DNA of 64,000 bases, from NCBI RefSeq assembly GCF_016859285.1, contig NC_053414.1, positions 8,568,517 through 8,632,516 on the forward strand, in the 5' to 3' direction. This DNA comes from Xiphias gladius. Its lineage: Eukaryota; Chordata; Actinopteri; Istiophoriformes; Xiphiidae. The position numbers and the translations under genes were made by a program. The notes beneath the pieces were generated by a model. The model was given only the letters and a program-made list of their open reading frames with translations, did no database searches and had not been told where the DNA came from. Shown piece after piece: positions 24,101 through 34,294 of this stretch (positions are counted from its first letter, which is position 1; the number at the start of each line of letters is the position of its first letter).

Positions 24101-27100
24101 AAACCACTGGTAACACTCAAGAACAGAAAGGCCGGATTACAGTTTGCAAAAAAGCATCTAAAAAAACCTGCCCAGGTCTGGAACAAGATTCTTTGGACGG
24201 ATGAAACCAAAATTAACTTGTACCAGAATGATGGGAGCAGAAAACTGTGGAGAAGGAAAGGAAGAGTTCATGATCCAAAGCGTACCACATCATCTGTCAA
24301 ACATGGAGGAGGCAGTGTTATGGCATGGGAATGCATGGCTGCCAGTGGAACTGGGTCACTGGTGTTTATTGATGATGTGACTGCTGATAGAAATAGCAGG
24401 ATGAACTCTGAAGTGTGTAGGGCTACACTATCTGCTCAGATTCACCCAAATGCTGCAAAGCTGACAGGACGGTGCTTCACAGTACAGATGGATAATGACC
24501 CAAAACATACTGCAAGCTTTTCAGTACAATTCAATTCGATTTTATTTATATAACGCCAAATCATAACGGAGGTTATCTCAGGGCACTTTTCATGTAGAGC
24601 AGGTCTAGACCGTACTTTTTATAGTTACATTTACAGAGACCCAACATTCCCACATGAGCAGGCGCTTGGCGACAGCGGCGAGGAAAAACTCCCTTGTAAC
24701 AGGTAGAAACCTTGAACGGAACACGGCTCGTGGTGGGCCGCCCTCTGCCCCGACCAGCTGGGTTGAGGGAGAGGGAGAGGGAGAGGGAGAGAGCGAGAGA
24801 GAGAGAGAGACGGGGGCATAGCACAGTAGACGTATAACATAAAGATGTGTAACAATAATGAGACTAATAATAAAACTAATAATTATAATAATAGGGTGAA
24901 TAATACTACTAATAAAATTAAATAATAATTACAAATATTATAATTAATAATAATAGATTATTAAAGAATATTTGAGGCAGTGGCTGTTCAGCAGGATCAT
25001 GGGAGCAGGAGGTGATTTGCAGAAATACCTGCAGAAGGCGACAGGAAGAGAGAGGAGAGAGATGAGAAAGCACAAAACTACAGTAAAGATAGATAAGAAG
25101 TCAAGTTAGTAACAAGCATTTTCAAGGCAAAGAAACGGTATATTCTTCAGTGGCCAAGTCAGTCACCTGACCTCAGCCCAATAGAGCAGGCATTTACCGA
25201 AGACACAACTGAGAGCAGAAAGACCCACATACAAGAAGTAACTGGAGGTGGCTGCAGTAAAAGCCTGGCAAAGCATCTCAAAGGAGGAAACTCAGCATTT
25301 GGTGATGTCCTTGGGTTCCAGACTTCAGGCAGCCATTGACTGCAATGGATTTTCATCCACGTATTAAAAATAATCCTTATAATTATAATTATGTTGGTTT
25401 GTCTAATTACTTTTGAAAAGTAATTACTATGTTTAAAAATGGCTGTAATTCCTAAACAGTTAATGTGATATTTTTGTTGAACCACTTGAATTAAAGCTGA
25501 AAGTCTACACTTCAATCACATCTTGATGGCTTAGTTTCATATCCATTCTGGTGGTGTACAGAGGCAAAGATACGAAAAATTGTGCCACTGTCCAAATACT
25601 AATGTACTGAACTGTATAAACACAGACAGTGACTATGACGTGAAATCAAAGGAGGTTGTTGTACGGTTGTGTGGCGAACAGAAACTGCAGGAAATGGATG
25701 AGCGGAGGATCCGGCGGCTGGCGGAGGGCTACTGCCAGTTTTCAGACATCGAAAAGAAGGTACTGCCTATCATCTCAAAGTGTCTAGAGGGAATCTCTGC
25801 AGCAGGAGCGAAAATTGATGAGAAAGAGGTAAATGTTAGATCTTCGCAAGACAATATAATGTGTCTATGTATGTTGTGTACACACAGTAAGATCTTTTTT
25901 TTGTTGCATTGTTCCGCCCACATATTTAAAATAAGGGAACAGTGAACTTGCTGTGTCTATTTTCTGACTTTGAAGAGTCATAATGCACAACCAGTACAAC
26001 TCTAGTTTGATTTTTATAGATTTTTCCAAATATTATACCTTTTTTGTGCATGACTATGTCTCCACAAGTGAAAAAAGAATAACATACAGTATTACATACA
26101 GTGACGTATGTTTTAGACAATAAGGGTTCAATTTTTAGCTGTAAAATTAACTCTTTAATGTAAAGACAAATATCAGGCAATATATTGTTACTAACTTCAG
26201 ACATCCAGTATCAGTTGGGCTCTGTTGCGCCAACACTTACTGACGTCCGACCGTCTGTTTCCTTGAAGTGGGTGAGTGTCTGTTTGCTCTTCCCTGCAGG
26301 ACTCGATACTGTTCATAGAGCAGCACAAGTCTGGGTTTGAGCGACCTGGAGATTTGGAGTTTGAGGACTACAGCCAGGGAATTAAACCAGCGACCTCTGA
26401 CTCAAGCCTCAATCCGCCCAAAGTGCGCGCCAAGCTATGGCCTTTCAACAAGAAGCACAAGGTGAACTTGCACTCAGATTTGCCTCTCGAATATCTTCTC
26501 TGTCCTGTTTGGATCCTCTTCTTCAAATGTGGTTTAGCTAATCCGGGCTAACATGTGGTTATAAAGCTAAAATGATCCTGTAATTTCAAAACCATATAAC
26601 TTGGTTCTTTAAATGCAGTTAACAGGTTTGACTTGTTCGTCTTGAAACACTGCATTGTCTTATTTTGAAATAAAGTCTAAATGCGTAGTGGAAACAACAA
26701 TCAGTACTCAAATAATTGGCTGATTGAATGATCAGAGAGTGCCGCAGCCTAATTCATTTAAAGATTTAACCATATTCTGATTATTATTTTGATTATTAAT
26801 CATGTATTATTGGATTATTATATTTATGAAATTAAATCCTTGCTGAAACCTCTTTTATAGCAAATCAAATTGACTCCAAAACAGACATTCAATTTTGAGA
26901 CCAATTTTTTTTTTTTCCAATTGAGTGAGTTCAGTAATTTTAAAAAGCTCCGACAAACCAAATAGATGCTCCCCAAAAAAAAAAGAGTACAAAAATGACG
27001 TTTCAACATCAGGTCAGATAGTCTTTCATTGCATCCTTTTGGTTGATATGTAACTGATATCTCAGCGTTTTGTCTTGTTCGCACTGTAAATAATATGAAG

Positions 27101-30100
27101 TGTACATGATGAATGGGCTCAACCTGGGATTCAACACCGGGGTTGAATCAGGGGAGGCCCATGCAGTACATGGGCCTCCCCTGATCCCTAGTCACACTCT
27201 CAGGTAAGCTAGTATTACCTAATGGGGGGGGCGTAATGTTGAAATGTTGGGGTTATATTCAGTATTTTCTGGGAGCATCCAATAGTGTGCAGGAACCTTT
27301 TTTTCTTGATATTATTGTATAATATGTAATGTAGTCTTTTATGGGATTTGTTGACATAAGAAAAATAAATATCACCAGACTTATCCTTCAAATAAATAAT
27401 TTTTCTTAATTTCGAATAATGACATAAACATTTCTCAATACGCTTCTAAGAAAAGGTGTCATGTTACAGCTAGCTGTGGTTTAGGACTTGAAAACCACTC
27501 CAGCTAAATGTTAAGACCATTTTTAAGAAACTCAAAACAAAACAAAACAGAAGTCTTGTGTAAAATCATTAGCAGTCCGCTCCTTATGAAGAGCAGGGCA
27601 CAGCTGTCTTCTCATCTTGCTCCGGTTGACCACTGTAGAAGTTGAAAAAATGTCGCTCTCATGGCCCCGTAACAATGCTTTGAAATACACACAGACACGC
27701 ACACACACCCACAAAACTCAACACACATTCCACTCATGTCTTCCCCCACCACCCTGTGGCCTCAGGGGCCAATTCTAATTCCGGTCTGCTGCACAGACTT
27801 GCCCAAAAACACCCTTTGTGTTCTCAAAGTTTTTTTCCGCTTTATTATAAAAATCTCTGCATCTCTTTGACTCACTCTCCTCTCCCTCTCTTCTTTTCCC
27901 CTCATTACCAGTGTCATTTTCTCCCTCCTCTGCTCCTCTTCCTCTGCTCCCTGTTCCTCCACCTTGTCCCTTTTTTCTCCCCTCATTAGCTTGCCCCTCC
28001 TTCTTTCTCTCCCCCGTCCCGTTTCCCGGCCAACAGCCCCCCTCTTCCCCTTTCCCTCCCCCTCTCCAGGCTGCAGCGCTCCCCTCTCTCTCTCTGTCTG
28101 AGGGAGATTAATCGCTCTGTCAAACCTAGGATTTCCACCTTAAAGATATTACACAAACCTTGCTCGGTGAGTGACACTCCCGTCTCGGCTGACTTCGGCT
28201 CAGGCCAGAGCATCGTCTTGCTGTTGTGTTCACATCCATCGAATTGATGCTTTTTATACAAATAAGCTGTTCTACCTGGACATTCTTACTTTGTACCTGT
28301 GCTCTTGTAAAAAAAAAAACAGTTCACACGCTTGTTTTTGTAAAATGTTTTACCCATGTGGTATGTTTGTTGCACACTTGTCTCATACTGAGTCTCCATT
28401 TTCCCTCTGTCTAGATATCTCGTGCTGAGAAGCACATGGTAACGCTTGTTATTGTTACATTGAGGGTAAACTTGAAAGGTGCTTAGGTAATAGAATTCTG
28501 GTGCTGGATTCATTTCAAGGGGGAATAGCTGACTATTTAAGGAGTAGCTCCACTCTAGATCTTGCTGCACTGACCTACGTGGGTTGAACGGTACAAATGC
28601 CCCATCACACTAGGAAGCGTCACAAATTCTTTTGCGTTTTATCCACGGGCTACTGAAGAAATGAAGAACCTCTCCAAGGTTGCTAGCTCGATGGCTTACT
28701 GTTAACTAACCTAGACTGTTAGTTAGCAAGCTAGTAAGCTTGAGCCATGCAGGTACTGCGGATGCCGGACTCAAAGATGGCGCACGCCTGGCGCATAAGC
28801 AAAAAAAGTTTTTCAGCTACTTCGCTTGCTTCCGCGTTGTGCATCCCACGGCACGCATGCATCAGTGTTTCCCCGGCTTGCCTCGCCTGCATGGTCGTGC
28901 TCTCCCATAGGCTTTACATTGTGTTGATGTCACGCAAATAAAACTCCCTTTTCTAGGCTCTGGGACGTTTTACAAATATAGAAAAACAAAGAATAGAAAG
29001 ACCTCGTTTGCAATTGGAGGAGTCCTGTCAATAGTTTTACTGGGGATATTTTTCGTTGCAATGCCACAGGTGGCAACTGGGAAAAACTGTCAGGAAGGCT
29101 CAGTGGTGGCGCCTTATCCCACTGTCTTAATATATCCATGGCTTGATCTAACCCCAGTTTGGAGAAGGGTCTACCTGTGGACCTCACATCTGGGGACGCC
29201 AGGTCTGCAAACTGATGGGTCCCCTGATGTGAGCTGTAATTTGTTTTTTGTCAGGTAATTTGGAGCAATTTGTACCTTTTATGAAAGAGGTTAAATAAAG
29301 TGGATTGAACACAGCTAACAAGCTACGGTAGCCTCCTCCATTTTGGACTCTCCTGGTCTCTGTTGCCTTTATAAGTCGGCACTGTCGGGGCAGATGGCCG
29401 TTGGTCAACATTGGAAATTTGTGTGTCAAAGTTAAACTCAATGCAAAAAATTCACACAGATTTACTTTGCCATAGTGAATAAATCCAGTGATTCCATTTG
29501 CCTCACCACTAGCTGGCAGTGCAAGCAGTTTTTATTGTCTGGGTGCAGTTACTCTTTCATTTATAAAATCAAATGCATTTTTCTAATTGCAGAAGGCACT
29601 ATATTTTTCCTTTCAGGGAACTAATTTAACTCAGTAAATCAATATATTAACTTTCTGCCCAAACTAAAAACCAAAGAACCAAGCCTTAATTCTGTAATGT
29701 CATGTTTATATATCACTTAAATCTGCATCTTGAGAACAAAAATGCAAACAGTGTCTAAAATATTTCATTGGACAGCAGAACAAAAAAAAAAGGGGGGGAG
29801 TGAAAATAGATAAGTGTATATTTACATTTTAAATTTACATTTAAAACAATTGAACAGAAACATTTTGTTTCAGAAATACAGTCACTGCTACTTTGGAAAT
29901 ACAGTAGTACAAGTTTTTGTCTTGAATCTAAAATTTCTTATCGTCATTAATACCTAGATGCATATATTTTAGTGGGTCAAAAGTCAGGGTTACAAAACAA
30001 AGGGTAAGCAAGCTTTTGTAATTGTTACTCCTAAATTTAGGAACTCTCTCTCAAAATCTCAGAGAATCTAAATCAGTTTGTTTTTTAAAAAGCGCCTTAA

Positions 30101-32311
30101 ATCTAATTTGCATTCATCATAATTGAAATTATTTTATATACTTACCTAAATGTACATCGATATGGCATTACAGAAGACAGAGCGTTACTTGTTGTTTCTG
30201 TCTATGAGTGTGTCTGTACAGTATGCACCAGCCACAACCGTGACGCAAGAGAAATTCACTGGTATTCTCCTTTGGATAATCAAGGAGTGTCACGGGATGC
30301 TAGGAGGTCGTGAGCGGTCTTGCTTCTCACTCACTCCGTCTGTAACCATGTGTGGGTTTTTTCTCTGTTTTCCCTTTACTGCTTTCATACCTCGACCAGG
30401 GTTTGTTTCCTTGACATGGAAGAATTATGTGGCTCTCTAATTAGGGGTCTTTGACTAACAAGCTCTTTCTCAGTATTAACCTGTCGGTCTGAGCGTGGAG
30501 GTCTTATTAGCAGTGGGAAAGGGAGCTAGAGACAGGGAGGAGTGACATCTGGTGGTGAGCGTTGCATACATGATGCTCAGGTTGCTTAACTGTTTGTGTG
30601 TGTGTGTGTGTGTGTGCGTTTCTGCGTCGTTTAGCCGCCGGCTGCGGAGGACTTCTCTCACCTTCCTCCGGAGCAGAGGAAGAAGAGGCTGCAGGCGAAG
30701 ATTGATGACATCGCCAAAGAGCTGCAGAAGGCGCAGGACCAAAGGTGACATCATCATCGGCAATGTCACAGCCATGGCTGAAAAAAAAAACACACTTACT
30801 CTCACGATTTTCGCAGTAATCATCCAAAGTTGTTTTGGACTGCATAAAATGGACTTGTATTCCACAAAATACAATAGGAAGGGCTGTTAGGAGTCATTTT
30901 TTTGGGTACTTTTATCCATGGACACACAGTTAGTTACTCCAGCTACAGCTACAGAGTAGAGATATTCATGGGGCCCAGACTACAACTCATAATGACCTAA
31001 GTGCAGCCTAACTGAGCTGCTAGCATGGCTGTTTACCAGCTCCTGATGGTGGTTTTGGAAATTAAATCACAAAGCTTCCAACCACATCGATACCCCTGCT
31101 CTTTTTGGAGCAGGACTGCTTGTATATGCTTAAAATATCAGTGGATATCCTGGTTAATTAATGCAGCTTGAATGATTTCAAAGTCTTTGGAACTCCACCA
31201 GCCCTTGAAGTTATTTCTATATGTCACTGATTATCCATGACTAAATGAGCACTTTAATTATTATGCATTAAGAGTTTTAACACTGAGCTACTCTGCTTCA
31301 TCAGGACCATGTGGGTGTAGCTTGATCAAATATGATTGACAGTGACCTGGCAGCACGAGCAGCAACGCAACAACTCGTGTTTTGATTCACATAACGTTAA
31401 GTCTCGATTAGCGCATGGACAATACATGTCTTTATCTTTGTCCAACGTCAAACCAGTCAGAGGAGCAGAAATGGAAAACACAGATGCAGACACATCTCAT
31501 GTGAAATAACCGAAACAGCTAACGTTAATGTAGAACCACGTTGCTCATAGAAATAAACTGAAAAGCAGTGTTTTCAGGGCCATTTATGATAGGTTTCAGT
31601 GACATCAAAAAGTTAGCTGTCACCTCACGGGTGACATAGAGTATATCTCTTATATAGCTAAAGGTGCCCACATACTTTTGTGTACTTCTGGTCTGGGGCT
31701 TTTTTTTTGCGTTGTTTGGGACAGGCCCCTTAGTTCCAATGAAGGGACATATTGGTAAATGCTACATGATACATTGGTATTTTAGACAACAGTGTACTTA
31801 GCTTTGTGGCAGCAAAGTTTGGGGAAGGTTCTTTCCTGTTTGAACATGGTAATACCCCTAAGCCAAGTCCATAAAGTTTCACTGTTTGGTATGGAAAAAA
31901 CTTGACTGGCCTGCACAGAGCCCTGACCTCATCCCCACCCAACACCTTTGGGAGGAATTGGAAAGCCAGGTCTCACTTCCCACCATCAGTGCCCAGTCTC
32001 TGATGTCATATGCAGTAGTTTGACCAGTCCCCTCAGCAGGTCTTCCCAAACACTTGTATCAATCCCTCCCATCCTTATCAGCAGTGCTGCACATGAGAGA
32101 AGCTTCCTTAATCAGTGCTGATGTTTCCATAACAATAAGACTCCCCACCCCCCAACCCCCCGTTTGACCTTCAGTGAAGCGCTGGAGAAGATGAAGGGCG
32201 TGTACGAGCAGAATCCACAGATGGGAGACCCCTCCAGTCTGGAGCCTCAGATCACAGAGACCGCCCAGAACATAGGGCGCCTGAGGGGGGAGCTCGCCAA
32301 ATATGAGGTAC

Positions 32312-32353
<42 letters not shown>

Positions 32354-33540
32354 TGGTCATGATGGTTGATATTTGAAGTATTTTTGCATTTTTCAAAAAC
32401 TCCTTATTTCTTGCTCACTACAGTCGTGGCTGTCAGAGGCAGTGGGTGGAGAAGAATCTTCCAACACCATCAACAATAGTACTCAACATGGGTAAGGCCT
32501 GTCTTTAAAGGAAGAGTTTGAAATTTTGCAAATACCTTTACTCGCTTTCTTGCTTGAGAGTTAAATGAGAAGATCGATACCACTGCCTTGTGTGTGTGGT
32601 AGATATGAAGCCTGCATGCTTACTGCTGGTTGACCACACTGACTGTGGGTCACACAATGTTTTTTTAGGAGTTTTTTGTTTTGAAAAATGTTACAATGGA
32701 CATACTTCAGTGTTTGTTGTCTTTTTACCACAGCAACATTGAGCTCTTTCTTCCTCATCGTCACATTTTTCTGAACATTGTGAACAGTGCTGGTGGAAGT
32801 CCCTTGCTGGGCAGGTGGAATTGATATCATTAAAAAAATGACTAAATTCCATTGGGGTGATCTCGCTCCAGGGTCCTGGTGTTGTGACTGCTCACTCACT
32901 GGCATCTCTTACTGGGACGACTTACTGGGACACTTAATTAAATGAAATGGAGCCATTGTTGATGTTATTTACACCTTTGCTTTTCCTTCGTCAAATTGTC
33001 ATCTTTGAAAAGGGACTGTAGAGACTCATATTAAAGAATTTGAGGGAGACACACAGATAATAGAAACGCAATACAGTAACTGGAAAGTAATTCATGTTTC
33101 AGGGTTTTTTTAGAATCTGATTAACCAGAAGTTATGTTTGATATAATAATGAATATAATGCATCTATCTGTAATGACTGTACATGTGTTCCTCCAGTGTT
33201 GTAGCAGCTGAACAGCCCCATAACATCTACACAGAGTGTGACGATGAGTTTGACGACATGGAATCTCCTATTGGCCAGTGCACGGCTCTGTACACCTTCG
33301 AAGGTAGATTTTAATATTCAAACATTAACTTGTTCATAAATAGATCTCCTTGTAGCCTTTTATGCATCTCTTACATGTGCGTGTTTGTGTGCAGGCAACA
33401 GTGAGGGCACCATTTCCATTATAGAGGGAGAGCTGTTGAGTATAATGGAGGAGGACAAAGGAGACGGCTGGATGAGAGTCCTTAAAGCCAGTGGAGAGGA
33501 GGGCTACATACCTTCATCCTATGTCAAACTTTCCCTGTAA
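13801..33540 (+). CDS. trip10: Cdc42-interacting protein 4 (TRIP10), complete, 14 coding exons, 503 aa
   Basis: Exons: 13801-13824, 20053-20168, 20287-20340, 21088-21235, 21399-21461, 22984-23088, 23343-23471, 25682-25828, 26300-26461, 30635-30744, 32175-32307, 32424-32491, 33197-33303, 33395-33540. All junctions are GT-AG, phases agree, and the sum is exactly 504 codons. The start MDFGTDLW matches the family N terminus (MxWGTELW) and has a good ATG context. Domains: F-BAR about residues 1-285 ([26 protein letters not shown]); LWPFNKKHK at the end of exon 9; HR1 coiled coil about 320-400 ([19 protein letters not shown]); acidic [12 protein letters not shown]3 447-502 ([23 protein letters not shown]). 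Known of the family: the F-BAR dimer tubulates PIP2 membranes, HR1 binds GTP-Cdc42, and SH3 binds N-WASP/dynamin, in endocytosis and actin remodelling. HR1 and SH3 residues, plus synteny with vav1, favour TRIP10 over FNBP1/FNBP1L. The proline/serine-rich linker of long mammalian isoforms is absent. Confidence 0.93.
14413..14735 (+). repeat. GGGCTGCAACTA-type dispersed repeat, copy in trip10 intron 1
   Basis: Starts GGGCTGCAACTACTTCGTTG, has CACAAGATATTCTCTTTACG and CATTTGAGAAGCTGGGACTA, and ends CCGATCGCTTCAGCTGCA. This is a very common fish short repeat. Further copies are at 15160-15500, 19200-19500, 40984-41225, 43500-43600, 45286-45400 and, less certainly, 18545-18790 and 60530-60760. Confidence 0.65.
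15160..15500 (+). repeat. GGGCTGCAACTA-type dispersed repeat
   Basis: AGGGCTGCAACTGGAAATTATTTTC at the start (positions 15161-15184), then AAGATATTCAGTTTACTATC, AAGAAAAGCAGCAA and CATTTGAGAGGCTG, closing with CTAATCATTTCAG. Confidence 0.7.
15545..15885 (+). repeat. Local duplication in trip10 intron 1, copy A
   Basis: TCCCTACTACATCTTTGTCA, GTGTGAGAAATTGAGGATAT, a (GT)n tract, then TTCTATTTGTGGCAGATCCA, GTCAATCAACAGAAACTGTA and TTCCTGCTCTACAAAT. The same order recurs at 18028-18345. Confidence 0.8.
16420..16580 (+). mobile_element. tRNA-derived SINE fragment
   Basis: GGCCAAAGGGTTAAAGCGCA resembles an A box and GGTTCAGTTCCCG a B box of a tRNA gene, followed by a CT-rich tail (CCCGCTCTCTCTGCCCTTG) as in fish SINEs. 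The tRNA half cannot fold into a full cloverleaf by eye, so it is a SINE head and not a tRNA gene. Confidence 0.6.
17935..17989 (+). repeat. (GT)n microsatellite
   Basis: About 27 GT units in trip10 intron 1, 100 bases before duplication copy B; a second tract is at 18090-18117 inside that copy. Confidence 0.95.
18028..18345 (+). repeat. Local duplication in trip10 intron 1, copy B
   Basis: CCTTACTACACCTTTGTACT, GTGTGAGAAATTGAGATAAG, a (GT)n tract, TTCTATTTGTGGCAGATCCA and TTCCCGCTCTACAAAT. It diverges from copy A by scattered substitutions and small indels. Confidence 0.8.
19200..19505 (+). repeat. GGGCTGCAACTA-type dispersed repeat
   Basis: AGAGCTGTAACTAACAATGG near 19202, GGTCTATAAAATGTCATTGC, AAAGAGAAAAGCAGCAT-like middle and GACTAATTGATCAATC at the end. 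Confidence 0.6.
19977..20013. other. Stem-loop and palindrome just upstream of trip10 exon 2
   Basis: CGGCAGAGGC (19977-19986) pairs with GCCTCTGCCG (19994-20003) around a 7-base loop, followed immediately by the palindrome CACATATGTG (20004-20013). The exon 2 acceptor is 40 bases further on. Confidence 0.7.
22640..22860 (+). repeat. Dispersed repeat (TGAGCACCACAAACAAAA), copy in trip10 intron 5
   Basis: TTTGAGCACCACAAACAAAA, GTTTAGCAGCAGAAATCTC, AACCAAAACTATCTTTG and TTTGGGTGAACTGAC. Relatives occur at 49265-49400 and 49500-50050 in the sh2d3a intron. Confidence 0.55.
23616..25612 (+). mobile_element. Tc1/mariner-type DNA transposon, inactive, in trip10 intron 7
   Basis: Left end ACAGTCCGGTCCATAAGTAT (about 23616) and right end, reversed, ACAGTTCAGTACATTAGTAT (about 25612) begin long terminal inverted repeats sharing TTTGGACAGTG and GCCTCTGTACACCA. 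Transposase remains: 24218-24530 reads [34 protein letters not shown] and QMDNDPKHT; after the nested insert it resumes [20 protein letters not shown]. The D and E of the DD34E-type triad are visible, but upstream frames are broken. A different repeat interrupts it at 24524-25112. Confidence 0.88.
24524..25112 (+). mobile_element. Interspersed repeat nested inside the Tc1/mariner transposon (copy 2)
   Basis: Same element as 8338-8860. It is flanked by CAAGCTTTTCA (24513-24523) and CAAGCATTTTCA (25113-25124), an imperfect direct repeat that fits a target-site duplication of about 11 bases cut into the transposase frame. It defines fuller element ends than the first copy: GTACAATTCAATTCGATTTT on the left and CAAGTTAGTAA on the right. 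Confidence 0.82.
27129..27185. other. Double hairpin in trip10 intron 9
   Basis: GATTCAAC and GTTGAATC form an 8-bp stem (27129-27150 region), followed directly by a perfect 17-bp stem: 27147-27163 pairs with 27169-27185 around the loop CAGTA. The two stems share bases, so they are mutually exclusive folds. No known element recognised. Confidence 0.75.
30594..30617 (+). repeat. (GT)n tract before trip10 exon 10
   Basis: Eleven to twelve GT units end 18 bases before the exon 10 acceptor TTTAG. Confidence 0.9.
30635..32307 (+). other. trip10: trip10 exons 10-11, HR1 (Cdc42-binding) coiled coil
   Basis: Exon 10 begins [19 protein letters not shown] and exon 11 encodes [19 protein letters not shown] and the rest of an antiparallel coiled coil. 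In CIP4/TOCA proteins this HR1 region binds active Cdc42. The exon 10 acceptor is preceded by a (GT)n tract and the exon 11 donor is followed directly by a (CA)n tract. Confidence 0.88.
31640..32055 (+). mobile_element. Tc1-like transposon relic in trip10 intron 10
   Basis: CTTGACTGGCCTGCACAGAG, CCCTGACCTCATCCCC and ACACCTTTGGGAGGAATTGG are degenerate forms of the Tc1 transposase stretch [40 protein letters not shown] near 31667 resembles a terminal repeat. The reading frame is destroyed. Confidence 0.6.
32311..32351 (+). repeat. (CA)n tract after trip10 exon 11
   Basis: About 19 CA units starting within the donor region of exon 11 (GAG|GTACACACGC). Confidence 0.9.
32510..32600 (+). repeat. 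Dispersed repeat (CTCGCTTTCTTGC..GAGAGTTAAATGAGAAGATC)
   Basis: Short copy of a common fish repeat in trip10 intron 12. Relatives: 50910-51110 (forward), 43960-44115 and 58990-59190 (reverse, with ATGCTAAGCTAACTGGCTGC). Confidence 0.5.
33197..33540 (+). other. trip10: trip10 exons 13-14, acidic linker and SH3 domain
   Basis: Exon 13 carries [17 protein letters not shown], like the acidic stretch before the SH3 domain of mammalian TRIP10, then the ALYTF strand. Exon 14 completes the SH3 with [11 protein letters not shown] and GYIPSSYV. The aromatic ligand-binding positions (ALYTF, Trp of GDGW, Pro-Tyr of IPSSY) are retained, so proline-motif binding should be intact. The stop codon is 33538-33540. 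Confidence 0.92.
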
Positions 33541-33595
33541 CACACAAACACACACACACACACACTCAGCCAAACACACACACACACACACACAC
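33541..33595 (+). repeat. trip10: (CA)n microsatellite at the very start of the trip10 3' UTR
   Basis: Two CA runs separated by CTCAGCCAAA begin at the base after the stop codon. Length variation here would not alter the protein. Confidence 0.9.
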
Positions 33596-34294
33596 ATAAA
33601 AACTAAGAGCTCGTGATGGGAATTAGGAGCCAAAGGTGAATACAAAGTCATCCACGATAATTGGAGCTGCTCTCTACATCTTTTATCTCTGCCAGTGACG
33701 TGTATGGTGAGATGAAAGTGAGTGATTATAAAGCTTGTTATCAAGGCTGATTGCCATATTATACACACCCTGTCTCTGCTCGCTGTGGCAGAGACAGGAA
33801 GGCTGTCTCTAAACACAGACTGTCAGTCCTGTCTGATCTTTCTAGATTTCAGCTCTTTTAAAACCAAACTTTTGAATGTATACCTGAACTTTTTGTCACA
33901 GTGGCAGGTGAAGACTTGTGTAACATATTCGGCATCAAAGTAGCCTGACACTTCATTTCTTTGTGTCAGTATATCCACCCACTTGATTTTCTCGCTGCCA
34001 TTTCTAATAACCTGCTGAACCTTTCCTTTTTGTAACTCCAGCCTTCTACTAAAACCTCTTTCCTGACAGGATAATGTGAGTTTTGTTTTTTTTTTTTTTT
34101 TAAATCATAGTGATGTGATGTTTAATGACTTATAACTGGATAAAAACCACTACTCTATAGAGAGTCCACAAAATATAATATCTCTCAATGGACTGTCAGT
34201 AGAGGATAGGATAGGATTTTTCTTTTTGTTTTTTTCAACGTCTGTCTTATAACAATAGTCAGGTGGCCATATGAAAACTGAAGCGGTGTTTGCC

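Larger units (their letters stand above)
20053..25828 (+). other. trip10: trip10 exons 2-8, F-BAR domain
   Basis: These seven exons encode the crescent-shaped F-BAR (extended FCH) module. It is rich in Lys/Arg and coiled-coil heptads, as expected for a membrane-binding antiparallel dimer. Exon 5 has two possible acceptors, CAG at 21366-21368 and CAG at 21396-21398, both in frame; the downstream one gives the usual family spacing (ERKT then [10 protein letters not shown]). Exon 8 (25682) follows a weak, purine-rich acceptor region that lies just beyond a transposon in intron 7. Confidence 0.88.

Noticed and set aside
24218-24553. 111-codon frame as a host gene
   Set aside because: It is the transposase fragment of the Tc1/mariner element, cut by the nested repeat.
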